A stretch of 13,407 bases of DNA, taken from the NCBI GenBank assembly GCA_937952245.1, contig CALFYS010000069.1, positions 1 through 13,407 of the forward strand, in the 5' to 3' direction. This document shows positions 1-6,748 of this stretch, one piece after another; positions within the stretch are counted from its first letter, which is position 1, and every line of letters starts with the position of its first letter. The translations under genes were made by a program, and so were the position numbers. Source of the DNA: an uncultured Alphaproteobacteria bacterium. Its GTDB lineage: Bacteria; Pseudomonadota; Alphaproteobacteria; Puniceispirillales; UBA1172. A model generated the notes under the pieces. That model did no database searches. It had not been told where the DNA came from and saw only the letters and a program-made list of their open reading frames with translations.

Positions 1-10
1 TAAAATCAGG

Positions 11-39
11 TTGAATGGGGATGAAATCACTTTTAGGAT
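11..39 (+). promoter_or_regulatory. Possible sigma70-type promoter for the VOC gene
   Basis: A TTGAAT box at 11-16 and a TAGGAT box at 34-39 are separated by 17 nt. Each matches the sigma70 consensus at four of six positions. They sit 27 nt before the ATG at 66, and a purine-rich AAGAGAG (53-59) lies 6 nt before that ATG as a plausible ribosome binding site. Such matches are common by chance, so this is only a candidate. Confidence 0.3.
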
Positions 40-65
40 AAGTTTTTTCAGTAAGAGAGTTCCCC

Positions 66-734
66 ATGACCACCGCCCCTATGCTTGCTTTTGATCATTT
101 GGTTGTCACCAGTCACAAATTAACCGCGGGTATGGATTACATCCAACGGGTGTTTGGTGTGGATATTCCGCTGGGTGGTCAGCATCACTTTATGGGCACG
201 CATAACGCGGTGATGGCGGTGGGTGACGGGATTTATTTTGAAGTCGTTGCCATCGACCCCAGCCTTCCTGTGCCGCCATATCCCCGTTGGTTTGGTTTGG
301 GCAATGCTGCTTTTGAAGATCGCTTGAAAGACCAGCCGCTATTGACCCATTATGTCTTGCGAACCCCTGATATTAACGCCAGCCTCGCCGCTTTATCACC
401 AGAATTGCGGGAAAAGCTAGGCCCTGTCCATGAAGCCTCCCGCGGTGATTTGAGCTGGAAGATCACCATTCATGAATCCGGCTTGCCGCCGCAAGGGGGA
501 TGTTTGCCCGCGTTGATTGAATGGAATGGCACGCCGCCGCAATATGGCATGGCCGCTCCAGGCCCGCAATTTGATCGCCTTCATGTTTGTCATGGTGATC
601 TTGATGGTCTGACCGCAAGCCTGACCCAAATGGGGGCGGGTGATTTGATGGATCAAGGCATGATTTGCCTGGAGCAATCAGCCCCGCAACTCAAGGCTGA
701 TTTCACCCATCGCAACAAAACAGTCTTTCTTTAA
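66..734 (+). CDS. VOC family protein (glyoxalase-like domain)
   Basis: The 222-residue cytoplasmic protein resembles the Glyoxalase_3 branch of the vicinal oxygen chelate (VOC) superfamily. It opens with the typical strand FDHLVV (residues 9-14), followed by a helix and a YFEVVAIDP strand (57-65). A THYVLRT strand (94-100) and an ALIEW strand (149-153) mark the later repeat elements. By family analogy, H11, E59, H95 and E152 are the likely metal ligands. The reaction and substrate cannot be inferred, because VOC enzymes include lyases, dioxygenases, epimerases and resistance proteins. The ATG at 66 follows a purine-rich AAGAGAG and sits directly before the conserved first strand. No signal peptide or membrane segment is visible. 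It is transcribed alone and converges on the small secreted protein gene 17 bp downstream. Confidence 0.85.
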   Translation: MTTAPMLAFDHLVVTSHKLTAGMDYIQRVFGVDIPLGGQHHFMGTHNAVMAVGDGIYFEVVAIDPSLPVPPYPRWFGLGNAAFEDRLKDQPLLTHYVLRTPDINASLAALSPELREKLGPVHEASRGDLSWKITIHESGLPPQGGCLPALIEWNGTPPQYGMAAPGPQFDRLHVCHGDLDGLTASLTQMGAGDLMDQGMICLEQSAPQLKADFTHRNKTVFL

Positions 735-760
735 GGCTTATTCCGCAAGGCTTATTCTGC
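733..760. repeat. 14-bp imperfect tandem repeat at a convergent gene junction
   Basis: AAGGCTTATTCCGC (733-746) is followed immediately by AAGGCTTATTCTGC (747-760), a 13 of 14 match. The first copy overlaps the last two bases of the VOC stop codon (732-734). The second copy contains the stop and last codons of the minus-strand secreted-protein gene. It looks like a short slippage duplication and forms no clear terminator. Confidence 0.75.
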
Positions 761-1132
761 CGATTTGTTTTGATCGGCGTAATGCTTCATCAACAATTGA
801 CAGTTTTCTGCCGTATCCTTCAGCAGGCGGTCATCTTTCATATTGATATATGATGAAAACGCCAATGCCCCCAGCATCATTTGGTCATCAAAATTGGTGG
901 GGTAGCATTGCTGATGCGCGTCGTTGATATGCTGTTGCACATGACCGGTTTCAATGGCGGTCAAGGTTTGCTGGTCATCAATGGCTTCAAAATAACTGGT
1001 GGTAAAGCCAAAGCAATAGCCAAGGTCGATGACAATCTTAATGGCGGGGATACAGGAATAGGACTTGGCCATTGAAGCCGAGGGCGCGGCCACAAGTGCC
1101 GCCAAAAGCATCATTATTCTTAATTTTAGCAC
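752..1132 (-). CDS. Small secreted protein with four cysteines, unknown function
   Basis: This 126-residue protein has a clear Sec-type signal peptide: a basic n-region (K3, R5), a hydrophobic core (residues 6-16) and an S-M-A cleavage site after A22. The predicted mature periplasmic or secreted protein is about 104 residues. It has exactly four cysteines (C27, C40, C76, C111), which could form two disulfides. The GYCFGF stretch at 38-43 faintly recalls Rap1a/Tai-type periplasmic proteins, but too weakly to assign. The start used is a GTG with no convincing Shine-Dalgarno sequence. ATG codons at residues 7 and 8 are alternatives but would remove the basic n-region, so the GTG is preferred. 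It lies 89 nt downstream of the EamA transporter gene on the same strand and may be the last gene of that group. Confidence 0.7.
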   Translation of the reverse strand: MLKLRIMMLLAALVAAPSASMAKSYSCIPAIKIVIDLGYCFGFTTSYFEAIDDQQTLTAIETGHVQQHINDAHQQCYPTNFDDQMMLGALAFSSYINMKDDRLLKDTAENCQLLMKHYADQNKSAE

Positions 1133-1221
1133 CGCGCGCCAACTTCATTCAATTCAGGAATGTCCTACCATATGTTATGGGGCCATGCCATCAAATATCC
1201 ATGGGCTGATGGCGAATTTTA

Positions 1222-2100
1222 TCAGCTGTTGTTTTGCCGCCATAGGGTGGATGAACCAATGCAAATCCCCAAGACCGCCATGAACATTCCTGAATATTGC
1301 AACAGGCTCAGGTTTTCGCCAACAATCAGCCGTGCCGCCAATAAAGTGGTCAGCGGTTCGATGTTCATCATCAAGGCGACCAATGGCGCGGGGGCAATCC
1401 GCAAGGCCAATACCGATAACAGAATCCCAAGGGCATAAAGCACCGATGCCGCCACAATCGCCCCAAGGCCGATCATATTATCAGGCGGGGCGAATAAAGG
1501 CTGGCCATCTTCCCGCATCACCGCCAATGCGATAATGGCCAAGGAGATGATCAAGACATTTGCCCAAACAACAATCCCGCTGTCGTGACCATTTTGGCTG
1601 GCGGCGGCGCTGGATAACAGAAACCCTGCCATCCCCAAAGACGCGATAAAGGCGAGGATAATCCCGATGATATTCAACGGCCCGCCAATCCCCACACAGG
1701 ATACAATCCCCAAGAGCGCGATGGCAAAACCAATGATGGTCAATGGCGGCGGCATTTGCTTAGACCGGACGCTATCCACCACCAAAACAAGAATCGGGTA
1801 AAGATAGAGAATGGCAACGGCAAGCCCCGGGGAGATAAAGGCAACCGACCCCATATAGCCAAAGCCAACCATGGCCAGCGAGACCCCCACCAGCATGGCA
1901 TAACGCCATCCGCCACTGGCCAGAATGATCCGCTGCCCCATGACCACGCAAATCCCCACCATGATAATGGCGGCGATCACCCCGCGAAGCGCGATCAATT
2001 CAAGAGGGATCACCCCATGTTGATAGGACAGGGCGGCAAAACTGGTGATGCCACCAAGAGAAATACCGCTGGCGAGTGCTAAGATAAGTCCTGAAAACAT
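1222..2100 (-). CDS. EamA/DMT-family transporter (first of two)
   Basis: This 292-residue protein is almost entirely hydrophobic and fits the ten-helix, two-EamA-domain architecture of the drug/metabolite transporter superfamily. The first half is about residues 3-131 and the second about 145-285. Family-like features are a YLYPILVLV helix near 99-107 and the segment MNIEPLTTLLAARLIVGE (245-262), matching the conserved E-P and terminal G-E of the second EamA repeat. It is an inner-membrane permease, probably an exporter. The substrate cannot be predicted. It starts 13 nt after the metallopeptidase stop, so the two are probably co-transcribed. No Shine-Dalgarno sequence is visible before the ATG, so translation may depend on coupling to the upstream gene. 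Confidence 0.88.
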   Translation of the reverse strand: MFSGLILALASGISLGGITSFAALSYQHGVIPLELIALRGVIAAIIMVGICVVMGQRIILASGGWRYAMLVGVSLAMVGFGYMGSVAFISPGLAVAILYLYPILVLVVDSVRSKQMPPPLTIIGFAIALLGIVSCVGIGGPLNIIGIILAFIASLGMAGFLLSSAAASQNGHDSGIVVWANVLIISLAIIALAVMREDGQPLFAPPDNMIGLGAIVAASVLYALGILLSVLALRIAPAPLVALMMNIEPLTTLLAARLIVGENLSLLQYSGMFMAVLGICIGSSTLWRQNNS

Positions 2101-2113
2101 GAAAATCAGCCGA

Positions 2114-2902
2114 TCACATAACAGAGGATTGAGGTTTTAAGTTATGGAGGCGACGGTCAAGATTAGCAAATAAATCCTGCTGATGGCTGTTCAGCCAATC
2201 TTTATGAAGGCGATAATCCGGCATCATTTCAGCAACTTTCCCCCAAAAGCGCGATGAATGATCATGGTGAATCAAATGCACCGCTTCATGCACCACAACA
2301 TAATGCAACGCCGCGGGCGGTGCCATGATTAATCGCCAATTAAACGATAATCGCCGGGTGGTGGAACAACTGCCCCAACGGGTTTTCTGGTCACGAATAG
2401 AAAGCGGGACAGGGGCTTCATCCAATTCAGGCAATACATCATCAAGGGCCGCTTTAATCGCTTGTCGCGCTTCGTTTTTCAGCCAATTTTCAAGCAAACG
2501 GGCGGGGCGCAAACGGCTATCCGCCGCCATATGGATGGTGATATTCTCTGGCGTTGCGGCGATCTTGCTGCGCCCCCGATGGTGCGGGTCACGGCAAAGA
2601 GTGACAGGCGTTAACACCCCGCGATACCAAATGGCCGGCGTGGAATCAGCCAGCTGTGCCATGGCGTTGGCATTTTGGTCGAGTTGCTTTTTGATCCAAT
2701 CGAAATGTTGGGTGATAAAGGCTTCAACCTCTTGGGTTTTAAGCGATGATGGCGCGGTGGCATGAACCTCCCCATCGCGCACCCGCATGGTCAGGCGTTT
2801 GGCGTTCTGCCGCCGTTTCAACACAACGTGCAGCATATACCCGTGATGGGTCATGCTGAAGGTCTCTGTCCGTTGCGGTGATGCGGTTAAGAATGAAAAC
2901 AT
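2114..2902 (-). CDS. YgjP-type zinc metallopeptidase (SprT/M48-like, DUF45)
   Basis: This 262-residue protein has the hallmarks of the YgjP-like (DUF45) metallopeptidase family. It has a TRWGSCS box (174-180), an SFNWRLIMAP strand (186-195) and a VHEAVH zinc site (204-209). H205 and H209 are zinc ligands and E206 the catalytic base. The following HDHSSRFW supplies H215 as the likely third ligand. The family is predicted to be a zinc-dependent protease, with substrates largely unknown. There is no signal peptide, so it is probably cytoplasmic. The start is uncertain. The ATG at 2902 gives the longest form, but its first 16 residues look unlike the family, and the ATG at 2854 (residue 17) would begin closer to the usual start. 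Neither has a strong ribosome binding site. It is the first gene of a minus-strand group with the EamA transporter. Confidence 0.9.
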   Translation of the reverse strand: MFSFLTASPQRTETFSMTHHGYMLHVVLKRRQNAKRLTMRVRDGEVHATAPSSLKTQEVEAFITQHFDWIKKQLDQNANAMAQLADSTPAIWYRGVLTPVTLCRDPHHRGRSKIAATPENITIHMAADSRLRPARLLENWLKNEARQAIKAALDDVLPELDEAPVPLSIRDQKTRWGSCSTTRRLSFNWRLIMAPPAALHYVVVHEAVHLIHHDHSSRFWGKVAEMMPDYRLHKDWLNSHQQDLFANLDRRLHNLKPQSSVM

Positions 2903-3008
2903 GACCCATCATGACCGCATCATTAAGGCGGGTCAACGCCAAGAGTTGCGGGTTGATCACATCGTTCATGCTCTGGACAAATCACGATAGATCAGATGAA
3001 ATAAAGCC
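2903..3008. promoter_or_regulatory. Divergent intergenic region with candidate promoters on both strands
   Basis: This 106-bp gap separates the divergent metallopeptidase and HIT genes, so promoters for both should lie in or near it. On the minus strand, TTGACC (2936-2931) and CATGAT (2913-2908) are 17 nt apart. That would place transcription close to the ATG at 2902 and may favour the internal start at 2854. On the plus strand, TGGACA (2974-2979) and TGAAAT (2997-3002) are 17 nt apart, putting transcription almost at the HIT start codon. These are by-eye matches only. Confidence 0.3.
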
Positions 3009-3428
3009 ATGTTTACTCTTGATCCAAAATTAGAAGCCGACAGCATCCCTGTTGCCGTTTCAGGTGAGGTTGAAATTCGCTTGATGCGCGATGGCCGCTA
3101 TTTTTGGGTGTTGATGATCCCCCAACGCCCGGGGCTTGTGGAATGGCATGATATGGATGATGGCCTTGCGGTCTATCTGACACGGCTCAGCCGGTTTTTG
3201 GGGCAAGCGGTTCAAACCGCAACATCCTGCGCCAAGATCAATACCGCCGCCATTGGCAATATGGTGGCGATGTTTCACCTTCATCTTGTGGCGCGTTCCC
3301 CGGGGGATCCGGCATGGCCGCGCCCCATTTGGGGTGATGGGCAACCCTCGGCGTTACCAAAGGCGATTGAAGAATGGCGATTGGCGGTGTTGCGCGATGC
3401 CATTGCACGGTTCCATAAATCGGAATAG
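3009..3428 (+). CDS. HIT-family protein with substituted first histidine
   Basis: This 139-residue protein matches the histidine-triad family of nucleotide hydrolases and transferases, in the short form common in proteobacteria. Visible landmarks are the FWVLMIPQRPGLVEWHD strand-turn (32-48), the conserved IGNMVAMFHLHLVAR segment (82-96) and the following DPAWPRPIWG (100-109). In the consensus H-x-H-x-H-x-x, the second and third histidines are H90 and H92, but the first position is M88. Relatives of this subgroup often have Gln there, so loss of the first His need not abolish activity. H90 is the expected nucleophile that forms the nucleotidyl intermediate. The substrate is unknown. The gene ends 12 nt before the DksA-like gene, so the two probably share a transcript. 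Confidence 0.88.
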   Translation: MFTLDPKLEADSIPVAVSGEVEIRLMRDGRYFWVLMIPQRPGLVEWHDMDDGLAVYLTRLSRFLGQAVQTATSCAKINTAAIGNMVAMFHLHLVARSPGDPAWPRPIWGDGQPSALPKAIEEWRLAVLRDAIARFHKSE

Positions 3429-3440
3429 GGGGGCGTAGCG

Positions 3441-3779
3441 ATGAATGCACAACAACAGGCGGCGTTAAAAGAATTGCTGATCAAAGAACGTGATGACTTG
3501 CTGGCCTTAAGCCTTGATCATAAAGAGGATCGCGCGCCGGTGGAGCTCGATCAGCAATCGGTGGGGCGGCTTTCGCGGATGGATGCCCTGCAATTGCAAA
3601 GCATGGCCGTGGCACGAGAAGACCGCCGCCGCCAGCGCCGTGATGTGATCGCCGCCGCGTTAAAACGGATGGACGATGATGATTATGGCTATTGTCTTGT
3701 TTGTGGGGAGGATATTCCCTATAAACGTCTGGCGGCTGATCCTGCGGTGACGCGTTGTATTGACTGCCAGAAATCATAA
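3441..3779 (+). CDS. DksA/TraR C4-type zinc-finger protein
   Basis: This 112-residue protein belongs to the DksA/TraR family. These proteins insert a coiled coil into the RNA polymerase secondary channel and modulate initiation. An N-terminal helical region (5-78), rich in charged residues, carries the family segment LDQQSVGRLSRMDALQ (36-51), with D48-A49 as a possible tip motif. The C-terminal zinc finger has C85-x2-C88 and C106-x2-C109, followed by the end of the protein. It is shorter than classical DksA (about 150 residues) and is better described as a DksA-like protein. A GGGGGG run (3428-3433), 7 nt before the ATG and overlapping the HIT stop codon, acts as its ribosome binding site. 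Whether it responds to ppGpp cannot be seen. Confidence 0.92.
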   Translation: MNAQQQAALKELLIKERDDLLALSLDHKEDRAPVELDQQSVGRLSRMDALQLQSMAVAREDRRRQRRDVIAAALKRMDDDDYGYCLVCGEDIPYKRLAADPAVTRCIDCQKS

Positions 3780-3819
3780 TAACTTCGCCCTCTAATATAT
3801 TGATAAAGTTGTAATTTTA

Positions 3820-4752
3820 ATGAATTCCCTTTCCCGAATTTGGGATATTCCCCTGTTGTTATTGCTGTCGTTGATCTGGGCTTCGGCCTTTACCATGATC
3901 AAAATAGCCGTTCCCATGACAGGGCCGGTGTTATTGGTCTTGATCAGATGCGGGATCGGCGCGGCGGTGATGCTGGTGATCTTGGCGTTGTTGCGCGGGG
4001 CGTCATGGCCAAAAACATGGCGACAATGGATTGGCCTGATTGTTCTGGGCATTATTTCAACCGCTGTGCCGTTTTACCTGATCTCATTTGCGGAACAGAA
4101 AATCACCTCCGCCATGACCGCTATTTTGATGACCACCGGTCCTTTGGTGGCGATTATCTTGGGGCATTTCTTTACCGATGATGAAAAAATCAACCGCGGG
4201 AAAATCATTGGCGTGGGGATTGGGCTGTTGGCGGCGCTTTATTTGCTGAAAGATGGGTTCACCAATGTTGGCGGGACAGGCATTTGGCACCCGCTTGCCG
4301 CCATGGGGGCGGCGACGTGCTATGCCATCGGCGGATTAGGGGCAAAGAAATTGGTGGATGTTTCCCCTGAAGTGATCGCCGCCATGGTGTTATTGTCATC
4401 GGCGGTTGTCATGGTGCCGTTTATTCCCGCCGTTGCGATTGATCTGGCCACGATCCCCACAAAAGTATGGCTGGCCTTGTTGTGGTTAGGGGTGATGCCT
4501 TCTGGTCTGGCGTTTTACCTGCGGTATTTTCTGATCAAAAGAAATGGCTATGGTTTTGTTTCTTATGTGGGGTATTTGATCCCGCTGTTTGCCATTGTCA
4601 TTGGTAAGGCTTTGCTCAACGAAGTGGTGACGCTGGATACCCTCTTGGCCATGGTGGTGATTATTTTGGGCTTGTTCTTTACCCGAAGCACGGATGACTT
4701 ACCTTGGTCATTAACTGACCGTTTAAGGCAAATCCGTGATCGAATTGGTTAG
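3820..4752 (+). CDS. EamA/DMT-family transporter (second of two)
   Basis: This 310-residue inner-membrane protein has about ten hydrophobic helices in two EamA repeats (about 10-142 and 156-287). The first helix carries SLIWASAFTMIKIA (17-30), typical of the first EamA repeat. The second repeat ends in YLIPLFAIVIGKALLNEVVT (252-271), with the conserved proline, glycine and glutamate. A charged cytoplasmic tail follows after residue 288. It is a probable metabolite exporter with unknown substrate. It is clearly different in sequence from the EamA protein at 1222-2100, so the two are not a recent duplication. It lies 40 nt after the DksA-like gene. The AT-rich gap offers no obvious Shine-Dalgarno sequence, so how it is translated is unclear. 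Confidence 0.9.
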   Translation: MNSLSRIWDIPLLLLLSLIWASAFTMIKIAVPMTGPVLLVLIRCGIGAAVMLVILALLRGASWPKTWRQWIGLIVLGIISTAVPFYLISFAEQKITSAMTAILMTTGPLVAIILGHFFTDDEKINRGKIIGVGIGLLAALYLLKDGFTNVGGTGIWHPLAAMGAATCYAIGGLGAKKLVDVSPEVIAAMVLLSSAVVMVPFIPAVAIDLATIPTKVWLALLWLGVMPSGLAFYLRYFLIKRNGYGFVSYVGYLIPLFAIVIGKALLNEVVTLDTLLAMVVIILGLFFTRSTDDLPWSLTDRLRQIRDRIG

Positions 4753-4771
4753 AGATTTCGTCTTCCATCGC

Positions 4772-4801
4772 TTGGGTAAAAACATTAAGTTTCTTTAATA
4801 T
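4772..4801 (+). promoter_or_regulatory. Weak candidate promoter for the MoxR-DUF58-TgpA cassette
   Basis: The 81-nt AT-rich gap between the EamA gene and the MoxR gene (4753-4833) contains TTGGGT (4772-4777) and TAATAT (4796-4801), spaced 18 nt apart. Each matches the consensus at about four positions. No terminator hairpin is evident in the gap, so read-through from the upstream genes is also possible. Confidence 0.25.
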
Positions 4802-4822
4802 CTAAATATCAGTGTGTTTCTT

Positions 4823-4826
4823 GGAG
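4823..4826 (+). promoter_or_regulatory. Shine-Dalgarno GGAG deciding the MoxR start
   Basis: GGAG at 4823-4826 is 7 nt before the ATG at 4834 but only 1 nt before the in-frame GTG at 4828. This spacing favours ATG 4834 as the true start, two codons after the GTG. Confidence 0.65.
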
Positions 4827-4833
4827 TGTGTTT

Positions 4834-5754
4834 ATGTCGGTACCTGCTGAACGGTCTCAATTGCTGGATGGCATCCGTGATGAGATTAACCGTGTGTTTA
4901 TCGGTCGCCCTGAAGTTGTTGATTTGGCGCTGACCGCGGTTTTAGCATCAGGGCATATCCTGATTGAAGATGCCCCGGGCAGTGGTAAAACCGCGTTATC
5001 CCGCGCTTTGGCGACGTGCCTTGGTCTCGATTTTCAGCGGATTCAATGCACCAATGATCTCTTGCCCGCTGATATTACGGGAATGTCGGTGTTTGATACC
5101 AAAACAAGCGCGTTCACCTTCCGTGAAGGCCCTGTTTTTACCCAAATGTTATTGGCCGATGAATTGAACCGGGCGCCCTCCCGTACCCAATCCTCACTCT
5201 TGGAAGCCATGGAAGAACGGCGGGTGACGATTGACCGCGAAACCTATTCATTGCCAAAACCCTTTTTGGTGGTGGCAACACAAAACCCAAGGGAATTTAT
5301 TGGCACGTTCGATCTGCCGGAATCGCAATTGGATCGTTTTGCTGTTTCCATGGATGTCGGCCGGCCCGATAAATCTGTTCAAAAGACCATTTTGGCAGGG
5401 ATGAAACAAGGTCATTCCCCTGATCAGGTCAAAGTGATGACATCCCCTGAAACGGTGATTGAACTGCAACAAGAAACCGCTGACCTGACGATTAATGACG
5501 CGATCCTTGGTTACGCGATTGATCTTGCCGATGCCATGGAAGCCGAAGGCCACGCGGGGCTGTCGGTGCGATACCGCAATCAGCTGATCCGCCTTTCACA
5601 AGCCGCGGCGATGGTGGCGGGGCGGGATTTTGTCGCCCCTGAAGACGTGCAATCGGTGTTCTACCCAAGTTTACGTCACCGCATGACGCGTCTGGAGTTA
5701 AGCCAGAGACGCGCGGCGGTTGATCATATCATCAGCACGGTTCCCCTGCCGTAA
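4834..5754 (+). CDS. MoxR-family AAA+ ATPase
   Basis: This 306-residue cytoplasmic protein belongs to the MoxR family of AAA+ ATPases, chaperone-like motors that usually partner von Willebrand or DUF58 proteins. The Walker A motif is EDAPGSGKT (45-53). Walker B is LLADELNR (106-113), with D109 and E110. Sensor 1 is in VVATQNP (146-152), and SQLDRF (164-169) holds a probable arginine finger at R168. The C-terminal lid follows from about residue 180. All ATPase residues look intact. The start is placed at ATG 4834 because of the GGAG at 4823-4826. It is the first gene of a cassette with the DUF58 and transglutaminase genes, and the DUF58 start lies 16 nt after its stop. By family analogy it would remodel or activate a partner complex in an ATP-dependent way. 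Confidence 0.93.
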   Translation: MSVPAERSQLLDGIRDEINRVFIGRPEVVDLALTAVLASGHILIEDAPGSGKTALSRALATCLGLDFQRIQCTNDLLPADITGMSVFDTKTSAFTFREGPVFTQMLLADELNRAPSRTQSSLLEAMEERRVTIDRETYSLPKPFLVVATQNPREFIGTFDLPESQLDRFAVSMDVGRPDKSVQKTILAGMKQGHSPDQVKVMTSPETVIELQQETADLTINDAILGYAIDLADAMEAEGHAGLSVRYRNQLIRLSQAAAMVAGRDFVAPEDVQSVFYPSLRHRMTRLELSQRRAAVDHIISTVPLP

Positions 5755-5770
5755 CAAGATGGTGTGAGTT

Positions 5771-6748
5771 ATGCTGGCCGCCATCGCAACACGCTTATCC
5801 TCTCGGATGTCATTAAAACCGCGTCAATCATCACTGGTTGATCGCGTCTCTAAGCGTTTTGCCCGCAATAAGACGATTTATCCTCAAATCATCACCATGC
5901 GGAAAGTCTTTGTCCTGCCAAGGCGGCATGGGTTTATGGTGGCGTTTTCAACCCTTGGGGTGTTTGCCATCGCGCTCCGGATTCAAAACAATATGCTGCT
6001 GTTGATCGCGCTGGCGTTATTTATCCTGTTTCTCATGTCTTTGGTATGGGCAGGGCGCAATTTGGCGGGGCTGTCGTTGAGCTTGCAGCCGGATCAACGT
6101 TTGGTGGCAGGGGTCACCCAAAACCTGACCATCACTATCAAGAACAATCAACAGTTTGATCGCCCAAGGCATTTGTTGGCGGTGAAGACGGGGAAAACAT
6201 CCGCCCCGTTTGATTTCAGCCTTGGGGTCGCCAGCATTTCGATTCCGGTGAATATTGAAACACGGGGCAGAATGGCCTTGCCGCCGATTTTGATCGAAAG
6301 CGAATTTCCTTTTGGATTGGCACGGTGCTGGTCTTGGGTTTCCGCGGGTGAGGTCTTGGTCGCGCCCGCCCCACGGTCAGGCTATGCCAACAAAACCCAT
6401 GCCAGCAAACGCCATGGCCAAGACCATGATGATGAAGAGGCCAGCGGCGCGGATAGTCTGGCGGATTATATCCCCGGCACGGCGCAAACCCGCATCCATT
6501 GGAAACGCTTTGCCGCCACAGGCCGTTTGCTGGTCAAAACGGGGGATCAAACCGGCGGTGATCGCTTGGTGATTGATTACGCGGCGGTGCGGTCTTTCGG
6601 GCATGAACAGGCGTTGCAAATGATGTGCGCGGCGGTGCTGGAAGCTGAACAACAGCAATTGCCCTTCGTGATGATCTTGCCGCAACAAGAGATTTCAAGC
6701 CCCACCGGACGGGCAGGGGAGGCGTTGGATGCTCTCGCCCTTGCTTGA
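5771..6748 (+). CDS. DUF58 domain protein, membrane anchored
   Basis: This 325-residue protein has two adjacent hydrophobic segments (about 56-71 and 74-93), followed by a soluble beta-rich region and a DUF58 domain. The DUF58 signature is DSLADYIPGTAQTRIHWKRF (228-247), followed by the LLVKT strand and LVIDY (266-270). The acidic and basic stretch HASKRHGQDHDDEEASGAD (210-228) before it is probably a flexible loop. DUF58 proteins are usually encoded between a MoxR ATPase and a membrane transglutaminase, as here. Their exact role is unknown, though partnership with the ATPase is expected. About 42 basic residues precede the first conserved segment. The ATG at 5771 has only a weak GTGAG upstream, so later starts (residue 13 or 43) are possible. 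The last 20 nt overlap the transglutaminase gene. Confidence 0.88.
   Translation: MLAAIATRLSSRMSLKPRQSSLVDRVSKRFARNKTIYPQIITMRKVFVLPRRHGFMVAFSTLGVFAIALRIQNNMLLLIALALFILFLMSLVWAGRNLAGLSLSLQPDQRLVAGVTQNLTITIKNNQQFDRPRHLLAVKTGKTSAPFDFSLGVASISIPVNIETRGRMALPPILIESEFPFGLARCWSWVSAGEVLVAPAPRSGYANKTHASKRHGQDHDDEEASGADSLADYIPGTAQTRIHWKRFAATGRLLVKTGDQTGGDRLVIDYAAVRSFGHEQALQMMCAAVLEAEQQQLPFVMILPQQEISSPTGRAGEALDALALA
6715..6722 (+). promoter_or_regulatory. Strong Shine-Dalgarno for the TgpA-type gene
   Basis: AGGGGAGG at 6715-6722 lies inside the 3' end of the DUF58 gene, 6 nt before the ATG at 6729. It supports this ATG over the in-frame ATG codons at 6750 and 6753. It also implies translational coupling, because the DUF58 stop (6746-6748) lies downstream of this start. 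Confidence 0.75.

Noticed and set aside
759..778. Hairpin GCCGAT (759-764) with ATCGGC (773-778) near the convergent junction, as a terminator
   Set aside because: The stem is only 6 bp with an 8-nt loop, lies inside the secreted-protein coding region, and has no T-tract on either side.
2739..2969. 76-codon minus-strand ORF upstream of and overlapping the metallopeptidase start
   Set aside because: It overlaps the metallopeptidase gene in another frame, matches nothing I recognise and lacks a convincing ribosome binding site. It is best read as a shadow or chance frame.
1222..4752. The two EamA/DMT transporters as a recent tandem duplication or paired heteromeric transporter
   Set aside because: They share the fold but differ clearly in sequence, lie on opposite strands and belong to separate gene groups. 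Each has both EamA repeats, so neither needs the other as a half-size partner.
4828..4833. GTG start two codons earlier for the MoxR gene
   Set aside because: The only Shine-Dalgarno (GGAG, 4823-4826) would be 1 nt from this GTG, but 7 nt from the ATG at 4834.
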